Shown one piece after another: positions 1 through 7,883 of a stretch of DNA of 18,848 nt. The stretch's first letter is position 1. Each line of letters starts with the position of its first letter. The DNA comes from CAZXFH01 sp964640055 (GTDB lineage Bacteria > Fidelibacterota > UBA2242 > JAFGTP01): positions 1-18,848 of the forward strand of contig CAZXFH010000052.1 in the NCBI GenBank assembly GCA_964640055.1, read 5' to 3'. The notes beneath the pieces were generated by a model that worked only from the letters and a program-made list of their open reading frames with translations, searched no databases and was not told the DNA's origin. The position numbers and the translations under genes are program-made.

Positions 1-64
1 TAGGGACACCTTTAGCTACCTTTTTCTGATCCATAAATGGGATTTTTAGGTAATACTTTTATCA

Positions 65-1840
65 GTGTTGAGGACTGCTCCCAAAGAAGAGTTCCGGGCG
101 GTCTGGCTAACGACAGTCTACCGCTTGGATTGGCCGGGATCCTATGCGGTGACCAGTCAGAAATATGAATTGAAACAAATTTTCGACAAGCTGCAATCCT
201 GGGGCTTAAATGCCGTTATTTTCCAGGTGCGGCCCGCCTGTGACGCTTTTTACGATTCACCTTATGAGCCCTGGTCTAACTGGCTGACCGGTACAGAAGG
301 TCAGGCCCCCAATCCCTACTATGATCCCTTGAGCTTTGCCGTGCAAGCCGCGCATGAACGCGGGTTGGAATTGCATGCCTGGTTTAATCCCTACCGGGCC
401 AAAGAAGGGAATAATACTGCAGTCAGTAGCGAGCATGTCTCTAACGAGCATCCGGAATGGGTGCTGAACATTTCGAAAAAGGGATCTGCGCAAACTGCAC
501 CAATGGATATTCGGGAATTAAACTTACCGAAAAGCACCGATTATATTCTGGATCCGGGGAAAGCAGACGTACGCAGCTACGTTTTGAAAGTAATCATGGA
601 CGTGGTCAACCGTTATGACATTGATGGGGTCCACATGGATGATTATTTTTACCCCTATAGTGGCATCAGCAATGAGGACCAACAGACCTTTAACGAAGAA
701 AACCGGGGTTTTACCAATATTGACAACTGGCGCCGGGATAATGTCAATCTGCTGATCGAATCGGTCTATGACAGTATCAAGGCCGTCAAACCCCATGTCA
801 AATTCGGGATGAGTCCTTTCGGGATCTGGAAGAATGGAGTTCCCAGCGGAATCGTGGGGCTGGATGCCTACAGCCAGATCTATTGTGATGCTGTCGCCTG
901 GCTTAAAGGCCAATATGTGGATTATCTGACTCCCCAACTCTACTGGCCCTTTGGTGGGGGGCAGGATTACGGTAAATTAATGCCCTGGTGGGCGGGCAAG
1001 GCTGTTAATAATCAACGACACTTCTATCCGGGACACGCCGCCTACAAGGCCAGTGATTGGTCCGCCAACGAACTGCCCCGTCAAATCCGTCTGAACCGGA
1101 ACACAATCGCCTCGCTGGGAAGCATATATTTTCGCTATAACCATGTTAATAATAATCCCAAAGGTTTTTTGGATTCTCTACGAAACCATTATTATCGCTA
1201 TCCAGCCTTGACGCCCCGGATGACCTGGAATGATAGTATTCCACCGCTGCCTCCCGCTGCGATCAATGTTTTTGTAACGGGAGATACGGCTCATATCACC
1301 TGGAGTCCGCCTTTACCCACCAAAGATGATCAGGAGCCCTATCGCTACCTGGTCTATAAATGGCCGGCTTCTCTAGCGCCGGATACCCTTGATGCAGAGT
1401 TTATTTATTACCTTACTCAGCCGGGTGCAGCGGATAGTATTGCCGATCTGAATTATAATGGCTATCGGTATGGTGTTGCAGCGCTGGATCGACTTAACAA
1501 CGAAAGTGCCGTGGTTGTGTCAAATGCCGTCGCCATTGCCGATCAAGAGCCCTGTATTCCCCAGCAAGTGCGCCTTGACCCCAATTATCCCAATCCCTTT
1601 AATGCCAGAACCCGGATTCAGTACTGTATTCCTCAGCGAGCACCAGTTGAATTGACTATTTATGATTTACAGGGCCGTGAAGTGTGCACCCTTATCAATT
1701 CTCATCAAAACCAAGGGACCCATAATGTAAACTGGGCCGGCACGGATAATTACGGTCATCCTGTGACGAGTGGTATTTACCTCTATACTTTAAAAACATG
1801 CCAGACTTCTATCTCCCGGAAAATGCTTTTCCTGAAATAA
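65..1840 (+). CDS. GHL10-family glycosidase-like secreted protein with C-terminal sorting domain
   Basis: The protein (591 aa) is a glycoside-hydrolase-like protein of the GHL10/DUF187 group, probably acting on surface or extracellular polysaccharide; the substrate cannot be read from the sequence. Residues 8-385 carry the family hallmarks: EFRAVWLTTVYRLDWP at 9-24, a TIM-barrel-like body, and DGVHMDDYF at 187-195 with the candidate acidic residues D192/D193. Residues about 391-490 look like a fibronectin type III module. Residues about 505-591 form a FlgD-like/type IX secretion sorting domain (PNYPNPFN at 506, GIYLYTLK, final KMLFLK). Such cargo normally needs a Sec signal peptide, but here the protein begins almost at the mature domain. 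An in-frame TAG lies at 47-49, and the GTG start at 65 has no good ribosome-binding site. The true 5' end may therefore be displaced or frameshifted. Family assignment is firm; the start is not. Confidence 0.85.
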   Translation: MLRTAPKEEFRAVWLTTVYRLDWPGSYAVTSQKYELKQIFDKLQSWGLNAVIFQVRPACDAFYDSPYEPWSNWLTGTEGQAPNPYYDPLSFAVQAAHERGLELHAWFNPYRAKEGNNTAVSSEHVSNEHPEWVLNISKKGSAQTAPMDIRELNLPKSTDYILDPGKADVRSYVLKVIMDVVNRYDIDGVHMDDYFYPYSGISNEDQQTFNEENRGFTNIDNWRRDNVNLLIESVYDSIKAVKPHVKFGMSPFGIWKNGVPSGIVGLDAYSQIYCDAVAWLKGQYVDYLTPQLYWPFGGGQDYGKLMPWWAGKAVNNQRHFYPGHAAYKASDWSANELPRQIRLNRNTIASLGSIYFRYNHVNNNPKGFLDSLRNHYYRYPALTPRMTWNDSIPPLPPAAINVFVTGDTAHITWSPPLPTKDDQEPYRYLVYKWPASLAPDTLDAEFIYYLTQPGAADSIADLNYNGYRYGVAALDRLNNESAVVVSNAVAIADQEPCIPQQVRLDPNYPNPFNARTRIQYCIPQRAPVELTIYDLQGREVCTLINSHQNQGTHNVNWAGTDNYGHPVTSGIYLYTLKTCQTSISRKMLFLK

Positions 1841-1876
1841 AAAATCTCCCGGAAGTATTTTACTCCCGGGAGATTT
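1836..1876 (-). terminator. Intrinsic terminator, mainly for the minus-strand peptidase gene
   Basis: An 11-bp perfect inverted repeat (AAATCTCCCGG at 1842-1852, CCGGGAGATTT at 1866-1876) encloses a 13-nt loop. Read on the minus strand, the stem is followed by TTTTTTATTT, the classic U-tract, so it should end transcription coming from the oligopeptidase gene. On the plus strand it lies directly after the GHL10 stop codon but is followed by only TTT, so it is likely weaker in that direction, although it may still serve both convergent genes. Confidence 0.8.
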
Positions 1877-1947
1877 AATGATGGGAACTTGGATTATTTC
1901 TGTTACGGAATCAGAATTAGTTACCGTAGCAGAGCATTAACAAGATT

Positions 1948-3876
1948 TTACATCCCCTTTTTATCCAGAATCTTTTCAATCTCATCCATGGCCCAGTTCA
2001 TTTCCTTCATCGTCAATTCGAAGGGTTCATCGGTCGTCATATCCACACCCGCTTTTTTCAGGATATTAATGGGATAATCAGAACCGCCGGCGGACAGAAA
2101 ATTGAGATATTTTTGGGTGGCTTGCCCATCACCGGTCCGGACCTTTTTGGCAAGGGCAGTCGAGGCGGTATAGGAAGTGGAATACTGATATACGTAGAAA
2201 TTATAATAAAAGTGGGGTATATAAGCCCATTCCGCATCAATATAATTTGGGACCACACAAATACCCTGATCATGACCATAGTATCTTCGGACCAGATCGT
2301 GGTAGAGTTTGTTCATTACATCCCCGGTAAGTTGCTCTCCGTTTTCCACCATTTCATGGATTTTCAGTTCAAATTCCGCAAATTTTGTCTGACGGAAAAG
2401 AGTGCCTTTGATCCCGTCCAAAAATTCCATTAGCAGGGTGAGCTTTTTATCATCATCGTCAATCTTTTCCAGATAATCGTGGAAAAGTAGATTCTCATTA
2501 AAAGTAGAGGCCACTTCAGCTACAAAAATTGAGTAGCGTGAGGTGGGATAGGGCTGATTTTTATTGGAAAAATAACTGTGCATGGTATGTCCCAGCTCAT
2601 GGGCCAGGGTACTCACATCATCGTAATGATCGGTCCAGTTCAGTAAAATATAAGGATGCACGTCATAGATACTGCCGTTGGAATAGGCACCTGAGCGTTT
2701 TCCACGCACCGGAAAAACATCGATCCAGCGCTCGTCAAAAGCCTTTTTCACAGTCTGCTGATATTTTTTACCCAAAGGCGCGATGGCATCCAATATCAAT
2801 TTCTGGGCTTCTTCATAGGTATATTCTTCCTGCAGACCTTTAACCACCGGTGCGTAAATATCGAAATACTTCAGGGTGTCAACGTCCATAATTCGCTGAC
2901 GTAACTGCAGATAACGATGAAAAGTATCCAGGTTATTATTGACATTCTCAATCAGCTTGTGGTAGACCTCGGTGGGGATGTTATTACCTGATAAAGAGGT
3001 CTCTAAACAACTCTCATATTTGCGGACCCGTTTATAAAAGAGATCACTATTAATATTGGAATAGAGTTGCGTACCCCAGGTACGGCGAAAATCATTGATC
3101 TTATTGAAAAAAGCGTCGAATACTTTCTCCCGATCTTCCCGGTTAGGTGTGGATCGATAACGGACATAAGCGGCATTGTCCAGATAGACTTTACTGCCAT
3201 CACTGAGTACTATGGTAGGGTAGGGAAAATCAGCATTCCGGAAAATGGTGCTGATGGAGGCGGCCGAACCTGACATCAGGCCGGCTTCGGCAATGATTTT
3301 TTCCTCTTTTTGGGATAGATAATGTTCTTTCTCCCGCATGAGATCTTTTAAATTAAATTCAAAATCCTTTAGTCCTGGTTCAGCACCAATAAATTCTTCG
3401 ATTTTAGCAGCACTCATTTTCAAAATTTCCGGTTCAATAAAAGATGCTTTGGAATTGTAATCAGTAGCCAGCTGAGAGATTTCCTGTTTCATGGCCTGGT
3501 ATTCGGATACACGCATGTTCTGATCAAAATGCATACTGGTATAGGAATAAAGCCGCGAGATCTCTTTGGAGATCCGGGAATTCAAAGCCAGACATTCCAA
3601 GAGCATCTGGGGAGATTCGTTCAGCTTACCTTCGTATTCCAATACCTTATCAAATTCCTGGACAACGGCCTCTTTTGCCTTTTCCCAATCCTGGTTTGTG
3701 GCATAAATATCCGTTAAGTCCCAACGATACTTTTCCGGTATTTCTTTTTCTGTCGGCTGAGCGCTCTTTTGTTCAGGCGCCTGAGCAACTGTTTCTTCGG
3801 TAGCGCTGGGTGAATTTGCTGCACAGTTGAAAAACAGCGGCAAAATCAGCATCATAACACCTAATCCTTTCTGCAT
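1948..3876 (-). CDS. M3-family oligoendopeptidase (PepF-like), predicted lipoprotein
   Basis: This is a zinc metallopeptidase of family M3 that cleaves short peptides (642 aa). The catalytic motif HELGH is at residues 426-430, and the third zinc ligand is probably E454 in FVAEVAS. The conserved region around H555 and Y557 matches the substrate-binding end of the family, and the RWDLTDIY block at 51-58 is typical of the PepF N-terminus. Unlike classic cytoplasmic PepF, the protein starts with a hydrophobic segment ending in LFFNC (C18), followed by a Ser/Ala/Glu/Gln-rich linker to about residue 46. This suggests a lipid-anchored periplasmic or outer-membrane enzyme, although FFNC is a loose lipobox. 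The ATG start is supported by AGGAGG five bases upstream (3881-3886). The gene lies 80 bp downstream of glnA on the same strand and is followed by a terminator. Confidence 0.92.
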   Translation of the reverse strand: MQKGLGVMMLILPLFFNCAANSPSATEETVAQAPEQKSAQPTEKEIPEKYRWDLTDIYATNQDWEKAKEAVVQEFDKVLEYEGKLNESPQMLLECLALNSRISKEISRLYSYTSMHFDQNMRVSEYQAMKQEISQLATDYNSKASFIEPEILKMSAAKIEEFIGAEPGLKDFEFNLKDLMREKEHYLSQKEEKIIAEAGLMSGSAASISTIFRNADFPYPTIVLSDGSKVYLDNAAYVRYRSTPNREDREKVFDAFFNKINDFRRTWGTQLYSNINSDLFYKRVRKYESCLETSLSGNNIPTEVYHKLIENVNNNLDTFHRYLQLRQRIMDVDTLKYFDIYAPVVKGLQEEYTYEEAQKLILDAIAPLGKKYQQTVKKAFDERWIDVFPVRGKRSGAYSNGSIYDVHPYILLNWTDHYDDVSTLAHELGHTMHSYFSNKNQPYPTSRYSIFVAEVASTFNENLLFHDYLEKIDDDDKKLTLLMEFLDGIKGTLFRQTKFAEFELKIHEMVENGEQLTGDVMNKLYHDLVRRYYGHDQGICVVPNYIDAEWAYIPHFYYNFYVYQYSTSYTASTALAKKVRTGDGQATQKYLNFLSAGGSDYPINILKKAGVDMTTDEPFELTMKEMNWAMDEIEKILDKKGM

Positions 3877-3956
3877 AGTTCCTCCTAATCACTTTTCGGT
3901 TTCATAATTAAATTTACATAGAATATTTTTTTATCCAGCAATTTTTTGAAGCGAAC

Positions 3957-5393
3957 TTATAAACTGTAATATAACTGGAATTCAAAGGGTGTTGGTCTCT
4001 TCCTGAGTGGCTCTATTTCATGGGCGATTTTATATTCAATCCAGGCATCAATCACGTCTTTTTGAAAGACCTTTGTCGATGTTAAAAAGTTATGTTTTTC
4101 CCGCAGATTGTCAAGCGCTTTATCAAAGCGGGCTGGCAGGGCGGCAATCTTCTTGCGCAGATGGGCATGCTCCTCGGCAAACAGATTCATATCGTAGGGG
4201 CCAAAGCCCTCTTCACTGATATCAAACTGGTGTTTAATCCCGTCAACCCCAGCCAGTAACATGGCCGACATGGCCAGGTAGGGATTACAGGTAGCATCAG
4301 GCGGGCGGAACTCAATCCGTTTATTCTCCGGACGGGTTGCATATTTGGGAATCCGGACGGCCGAACTGCGGTTGGCTGAACTGAAAAACAGACTGACCGG
4401 CGCCTCGTAGCCCGGAACCAGTCGTTTATAGGAATTGGTTGCAGGATTGGTAAAGGCCACCATGGCAGGCGCATGTTTTAATATTCCGGCCACATAAGAT
4501 AAGGCCAGTGAACTCAGACCGCCATACCCCTGTTCGTCATAAAAAATGGGTGTGTCATGTTTATATAGTTGCTGATGGAAATGCATGCCGTTCCCAGCTT
4601 CATCATAGATCGGCTTGGGCATGAAACAGGCTGTTTTTCCATGCCGCCGGGCCACCATACGGGCTATGTATTTGGTTAAAATAACAACATCAGCCATAAA
4701 TAAGAGTCCGCCGGAAAGAACCTCGATCTCCACCTGCCCGAAATGACCTACTTCGTGATGATGGTATTTGACGGGTATGCCACATTGCTCCATGATCCGG
4801 ACCGTTTCTGAGCGGATATCCTGTAAAATATCATTGGGTGGGGCTGCATGGTAGCCCTGCCCCTTATTAAGTTGGTATCCGAAGGAATGGCTGCGGGCAT
4901 TATCCTGAAAATGGTTGGCTTCCGGAGAGTCGATCTGGTAGGAGCAATGGGCAGGATTGTTTTGATATTGAGTGCGGTCGAAAATATAATATTCGAATTC
5001 CGGACTCCAGCGACTTTCTGTGGCAATTCCCGTAGATTTTAGGTGTTCTTCGGCCAGAGTAGCAATATATCGGGGGTTGCGACGGTAAGGAACTCGGCTA
5101 TCAGCTTCGCATATATTACATAAAAAACTCAGAGTCATATCAGTGAAAAAAGGGTCGACGAATGCCGTGGAGAGAACCGGAATAAGCACCATATCCCCGG
5201 CTTCTAAACTTTTAAACCCGGGGGTGGAAGAACTGTCAAACCCGATTCCTTCTGTATACAAACGCTTATTAAAACGAGCGGCCGGCAGGGTGATATGATG
5301 CAGCTGCCCGATCAGATCACAATACTTTAAATCTATAAACCGAAGTCCCTTTTGCTTGATGAATTCTCTGACTTCTTCGATCTGTGCAAACAT
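3957..5393 (-). CDS. glnA: Type I glutamine synthetase, lacking the adenylylation tyrosine
   Basis: The enzyme makes glutamine from glutamate, ammonia and ATP, and works as a cytoplasmic dodecamer in this family (478 aa). Visible active-site elements: D53 in GFDSSS (E. coli D50 loop), metal ligands E132 and E134 in SPEFEYY, E214 in HHEVG and E222 in GQVEIE, H271 in GNGMHFH, R324 and the flap E330 in RLVPGYEAP, and R363 in KRIEFRPPD. The region between residues 140 and 185 keeps the insertion typical of the beta subtype. The adenylylation loop, however, reads DMNLFAEE (F405) where E. coli has KNLYDLPPEE with Tyr397, so control by GlnE-type adenylylation is unlikely. The ATG is preceded by GGGG at 5399-5402. 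The gene heads a minus-strand pair with the oligopeptidase, and a 268-bp divergent region separates it from the dCMP deaminase. Confidence 0.93.
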   Translation of the reverse strand: MFAQIEEVREFIKQKGLRFIDLKYCDLIGQLHHITLPAARFNKRLYTEGIGFDSSSTPGFKSLEAGDMVLIPVLSTAFVDPFFTDMTLSFLCNICEADSRVPYRRNPRYIATLAEEHLKSTGIATESRWSPEFEYYIFDRTQYQNNPAHCSYQIDSPEANHFQDNARSHSFGYQLNKGQGYHAAPPNDILQDIRSETVRIMEQCGIPVKYHHHEVGHFGQVEIEVLSGGLLFMADVVILTKYIARMVARRHGKTACFMPKPIYDEAGNGMHFHQQLYKHDTPIFYDEQGYGGLSSLALSYVAGILKHAPAMVAFTNPATNSYKRLVPGYEAPVSLFFSSANRSSAVRIPKYATRPENKRIEFRPPDATCNPYLAMSAMLLAGVDGIKHQFDISEEGFGPYDMNLFAEEHAHLRKKIAALPARFDKALDNLREKHNFLTSTKVFQKDVIDAWIEYKIAHEIEPLRKRPTPFEFQLYYSL

Positions 5394-5602
5394 AACAACC
5401 CCAATAGCCTTTAATTAACAATGTCGGAATACTAATATAAGCAAATATATTATTTACCAATAGGATTTTATGGCATATATCTTTAAATATTTAAGTTTAG
5501 TGAATAATTTAAGATCAGAGATGCTCATCATGCTATTCTGAAAAGCATAAATTTATCAATTGATTAATACCTTTCAATGTATAGATTTAAGGGGAATTTA
5601 CT

Positions 5603-5629
5603 ATGATTAGGGAGATGATACCTATTTGA
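5603..5629 (+). other. Possible 8-codon leader ORF upstream of dCMP deaminase
   Basis: A short ORF (MIREMIPI, then TGA) is preceded by AAGGGG at 5589-5594 with 8-nt spacing, and ends 32 nt before the dCMP deaminase start. The sequence shows only a start, a stop and a plausible ribosome-binding site. No attenuator hairpin was evident, so a regulatory role is speculative and chance occurrence is quite possible. Confidence 0.15.
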
Positions 5630-5650
5630 ATCAGCCGAGCTAAAACCCAC

Positions 5651-5656
5651 AGGAGG
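5651..5656 (+). promoter_or_regulatory. Ribosome-binding site that fixes the dCMP deaminase start
   Basis: A perfect AGGAGG stands five nucleotides before the ATG at 5662. A TTG at 5659, directly before the ATG, would be only two nucleotides from the AGGAGG, so the ATG is preferred. Confidence 0.8.
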
Positions 5657-5661
5657 TTTTG

Positions 5662-6171
5662 ATGACTGACAGAGTAAGCAAACGCGATGATTACATATCC
5701 TGGGATGAATATTTCATGGGCGTGGCCCTGCTATCCGCCTTGCGCAGTAAAGATCCCAGCACCCAGGTAGGGGCCTGTATTGTCAATGCGGATAAAAAAA
5801 TTGTTGGCGTCGGCTATAATGGTTTTCCCATTGGTTGTTCCGATGATATCCTGCCCTGGGCAAGAAAGGGGGATTTTTTAAATACCAAATATCCCTATAT
5901 TTGTCATGCCGAATTAAACGCCATCTTGAATAGTATATACCGGAACCTGCAAGATTGTACGATTTATGTTGCCCTTTTTCCCTGTAATGAATGTGCCAAA
6001 GCCATTATTCAGGCTGGCATAAAAGAGGTGGTATATCTTTCTGATAAATATGCTACCACTGACATTGTCAAGGCCTCCAAACTGATGTTTCGTCAATCCA
6101 GGGTCAAAACCCGACAGCTCCACACTGAGCGCAAAGCGCTGAAAGTAAGTTTTAATGACCGCAATGTCTAG
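5662..6171 (+). CDS. dCMP deaminase (ComEB/deoxycytidylate deaminase family)
   Basis: This is a zinc-dependent cytidine-deaminase-fold enzyme (169 aa from the ATG) that should convert dCMP to dUMP, feeding thymidylate synthesis in the cytosol. The zinc site is complete: CHAE at 81-84 (H82 ligand, E84 proton shuttle) and PCNEC at 107-111 (C108 and C111). The N-terminal block WDEYFMGVALLSALRSKDPS and the GYNGFPIGCSD segment are characteristic of dCMP deaminases rather than of TadA or riboflavin deaminases. The start is set by AGGAGG at 5651. The gene stands alone on the plus strand. Its TAG stop interlocks with the stop of the convergent phosphatase within a single CTAG, leaving no space for a terminator between them. 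The C-terminal tail after about residue 150 is Lys/Arg-rich and less conserved. Confidence 0.92.
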   Translation: MTDRVSKRDDYISWDEYFMGVALLSALRSKDPSTQVGACIVNADKKIVGVGYNGFPIGCSDDILPWARKGDFLNTKYPYICHAELNAILNSIYRNLQDCTIYVALFPCNECAKAIIQAGIKEVVYLSDKYATTDIVKASKLMFRQSRVKTRQLHTERKALKVSFNDRNV

Positions 6172-6869
6172 GGCTGGGTTGTTTTTATCACCGGTAGTTG
6201 CAATAAATCGCTAAAACGATCAATCATATAATCCGGATTTAACTGTTCTAACTCACTTCTCGTCCGCATTCCGAAGCTGACGGCGCAGGTTAATGTGGAG
6301 GCAGCCTGTCCGGCCTGAATATCTTTTTCACTATCACCCACCACCATGCTCTGCTCTGGTTTTACCCCGAATTGCGCCAGAACGTGCTGAATAGGCCCTG
6401 GATCGGGTTTCTTCACTTTTAGGGAGTCACCCCCCAGAATGATATTAAAAGACTCTGTCAGACCATACCGGGCCATAATTTTGTAACTATAAACATAGGC
6501 CTTATTGGAAATCATCGCCAGCTTCAATTCCTTGAGCCGGGCTATGGTTTCTAAAACACCGGGATAGGGAGCGGTGGTGTTCAAAAAATTATGGTCGTAA
6601 TAATCTCTGAATCGTTTTACCGCTTGTTTGATGAAGTTCTCGTCCCAGTCGAAATGTGGGTCATGATGGGCCGAATCACCGAAAGCGCGACTGACAGTAT
6701 TGGCGATCCCGCCGCCCACATGCCGGATACACCGGTCAACCGACAGAGGGGGATAGTCGTAGTATGCCAGGGTTTTATTCATGGTAGCAGCTATATCACG
6801 GCTGGAATCAACCAAAGTGCCATCCAGATCGAAAATAAGGGTCTGGATCCCATCACCGTTTTTGGTCAT
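6168..6869 (-). CDS. HAD-superfamily phosphatase, phosphoglycolate-phosphatase-like
   Basis: The protein (233 aa) is a HAD hydrolase of the Gph/PGP type with an alpha-helical cap after motif I. All four HAD motifs are present: DLDGTLVDS with nucleophile D14 and D16; SNKAY with S121; the lysine in KKPDPGP around K153/K154; and VGDSEKDIQAG with D179 and D183. The family dephosphorylates phosphoglycolate or other small sugar phosphates and can also act on nucleotides; the actual substrate cannot be assigned. The ATG lies inside the 3' end of the upstream PfkB kinase gene (17-bp overlap) and has GGAG at 6875-6878, so the two are probably translated from one message. The pairing of a sugar kinase with a sugar-phosphate phosphatase may or may not be metabolically linked. 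Confidence 0.88.
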   Translation of the reverse strand: MTKNGDGIQTLIFDLDGTLVDSSRDIAATMNKTLAYYDYPPLSVDRCIRHVGGGIANTVSRAFGDSAHHDPHFDWDENFIKQAVKRFRDYYDHNFLNTTAPYPGVLETIARLKELKLAMISNKAYVYSYKIMARYGLTESFNIILGGDSLKVKKPDPGPIQHVLAQFGVKPEQSMVVGDSEKDIQAGQAASTLTCAVSFGMRTRSELEQLNPDYMIDRFSDLLQLPVIKTTQP

Positions 6870-7776
6870 CTTGACTCCATTGGTTTAAAGTCGCGACGTA
6901 AAGTGATTTGTCACGGGTGGTGGCGCCCTGTATCCCACAGATCTCTCCGGCAAATTCTACTGCTCTTTTTAATGTTTTTGGCCATGCCCAATGAGTGGTT
7001 ATACCATAAATACAGACGGCGCTAAAGGCGTCTCCGGCACCAACCGTATCCTTGATCGCCACCTGTTTGGGGGGGGATTCTTGCAGTACTTCATCATCAG
7101 GACTCAGGACAAAAGCACCTTGCGCTCCTTGGGTAACAATCAGACTGTTGATTTTGAACTGATTTTTCAGTCGATGCCCTAGGTGAGTGAGTTGGTCTGA
7201 CTTATCATCAAGGAATAATGTTGCCAACGTAATCAATTCTTCTCGATTCAATTTGAGCCAATGGGTCGCAACCAGAAAGGGTTTCAATAGGGTTTTTGTC
7301 CACCAGGGGGCCCGCAGGTTAATATCAAAAAAAGTGTTTACCTTTAACAGGGATATTATTTTTTTCAAAGTCCGGTTAGAGGTCAGCAGCCGGTTGGCCA
7401 AAGATCCGTGGTAGAGCATACCGATACTGGTGTTTTGAATAAATTCAAAGGCTTTTTCTGGCGCGATATAGTCATAAGCCTGATCAATATTAATTTTAAA
7501 TTGAGGTTGATCTTGTTCGAATTTTATTGATACGGTGCCTGTCGGATGTTGCGGGTCTCTTTGGATACCGGACACCGCCATATCCCAATCGCGCATGGCT
7601 GCGATAATTTCATCTCCCCGGCGGTCATTACCAACCCGGCTGATCATCAGGGGCTTTAAACCGAGGCCCTGTAGATGCCAAGCCACATTAAAAGGGGCGC
7701 CGCCCAGAACTTCAGCTCCATCCGGAAATAGATCATAAAGCACTTCACCATAAATTACCGGTCTTTTACTTTTCAT
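6853..7776 (-). CDS. PfkB-family carbohydrate kinase (fructokinase-like)
   Basis: This is a ribokinase-fold sugar kinase (307 aa) that transfers phosphate from ATP to a sugar or sugar derivative. Features: the N-terminal signature around LGGAPFNVAWHL (24-35, GG at 25-26), which is typical of fructokinase/sugar kinases, and the C-terminal PfkB signature DTVGAGDAFSA with the anion hole G246-A-G248 and catalytic base D249. Fructose is the best guess from the GEVLYDLFPDG and GGAPFNVAWHL segments, which are common in fructokinases, but the substrate is not proven. The ATG at 7776 is preferred over an in-frame upstream ATG at 7833 because AAAGGAG stands five nucleotides before it and because homologous kinases start with this VIYGE strand. 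The gene is followed immediately, with overlap, by the HAD phosphatase. Confidence 0.9.
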   Translation of the reverse strand: MKSKRPVIYGEVLYDLFPDGAEVLGGAPFNVAWHLQGLGLKPLMISRVGNDRRGDEIIAAMRDWDMAVSGIQRDPQHPTGTVSIKFEQDQPQFKINIDQAYDYIAPEKAFEFIQNTSIGMLYHGSLANRLLTSNRTLKKIISLLKVNTFFDINLRAPWWTKTLLKPFLVATHWLKLNREELITLATLFLDDKSDQLTHLGHRLKNQFKINSLIVTQGAQGAFVLSPDDEVLQESPPKQVAIKDTVGAGDAFSAVCIYGITTHWAWPKTLKRAVEFAGEICGIQGATTRDKSLYVATLNQWSQDDQKR

Positions 7777-7781
7777 CTGTG

Positions 7782-7788
7782 CTCCTTT
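7782..7788 (-). promoter_or_regulatory. Ribosome-binding site fixing the PfkB kinase start
   Basis: Read on the minus strand, AAAGGAG lies five nucleotides before the ATG at 7776. The alternative ATG at 7833 would add 19 residues (MRQVQYLF...) that do not fit the kinase fold. Confidence 0.7.
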
Positions 7789-7847
7789 GTTTTCATCGCG
7801 TGCAAAAATAAACAAATATTGAACTTGGCGCAAGATATGTTTTGTAA

Positions 7848-7876
7848 TTGAAACCCGATGGCATTTGATCTATAAT
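7848..7876 (+). promoter_or_regulatory. Sigma70-like promoter for the PBP4-like carboxypeptidase gene
   Basis: TTGAAA (7848-7853), a 17-bp spacer and a perfect TATAAT (7871-7876) give a near-consensus housekeeping promoter. A second TATAAT at 7882-7887 lacks a good -35 element. Transcription would start near 7883, about 210 nt before the ATG of the carboxypeptidase. FCB bacteria can use divergent promoter motifs, so activity is inferred. Confidence 0.5.
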
Positions 7877-7883
7877 TCAGATA

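Noticed and set aside
524..937. 137-codon minus-strand ORF inside the GHL10 gene, and similar antisense ORFs elsewhere
   Set aside because: They mirror strong coding frames on the other strand and show no start signals or family motifs.
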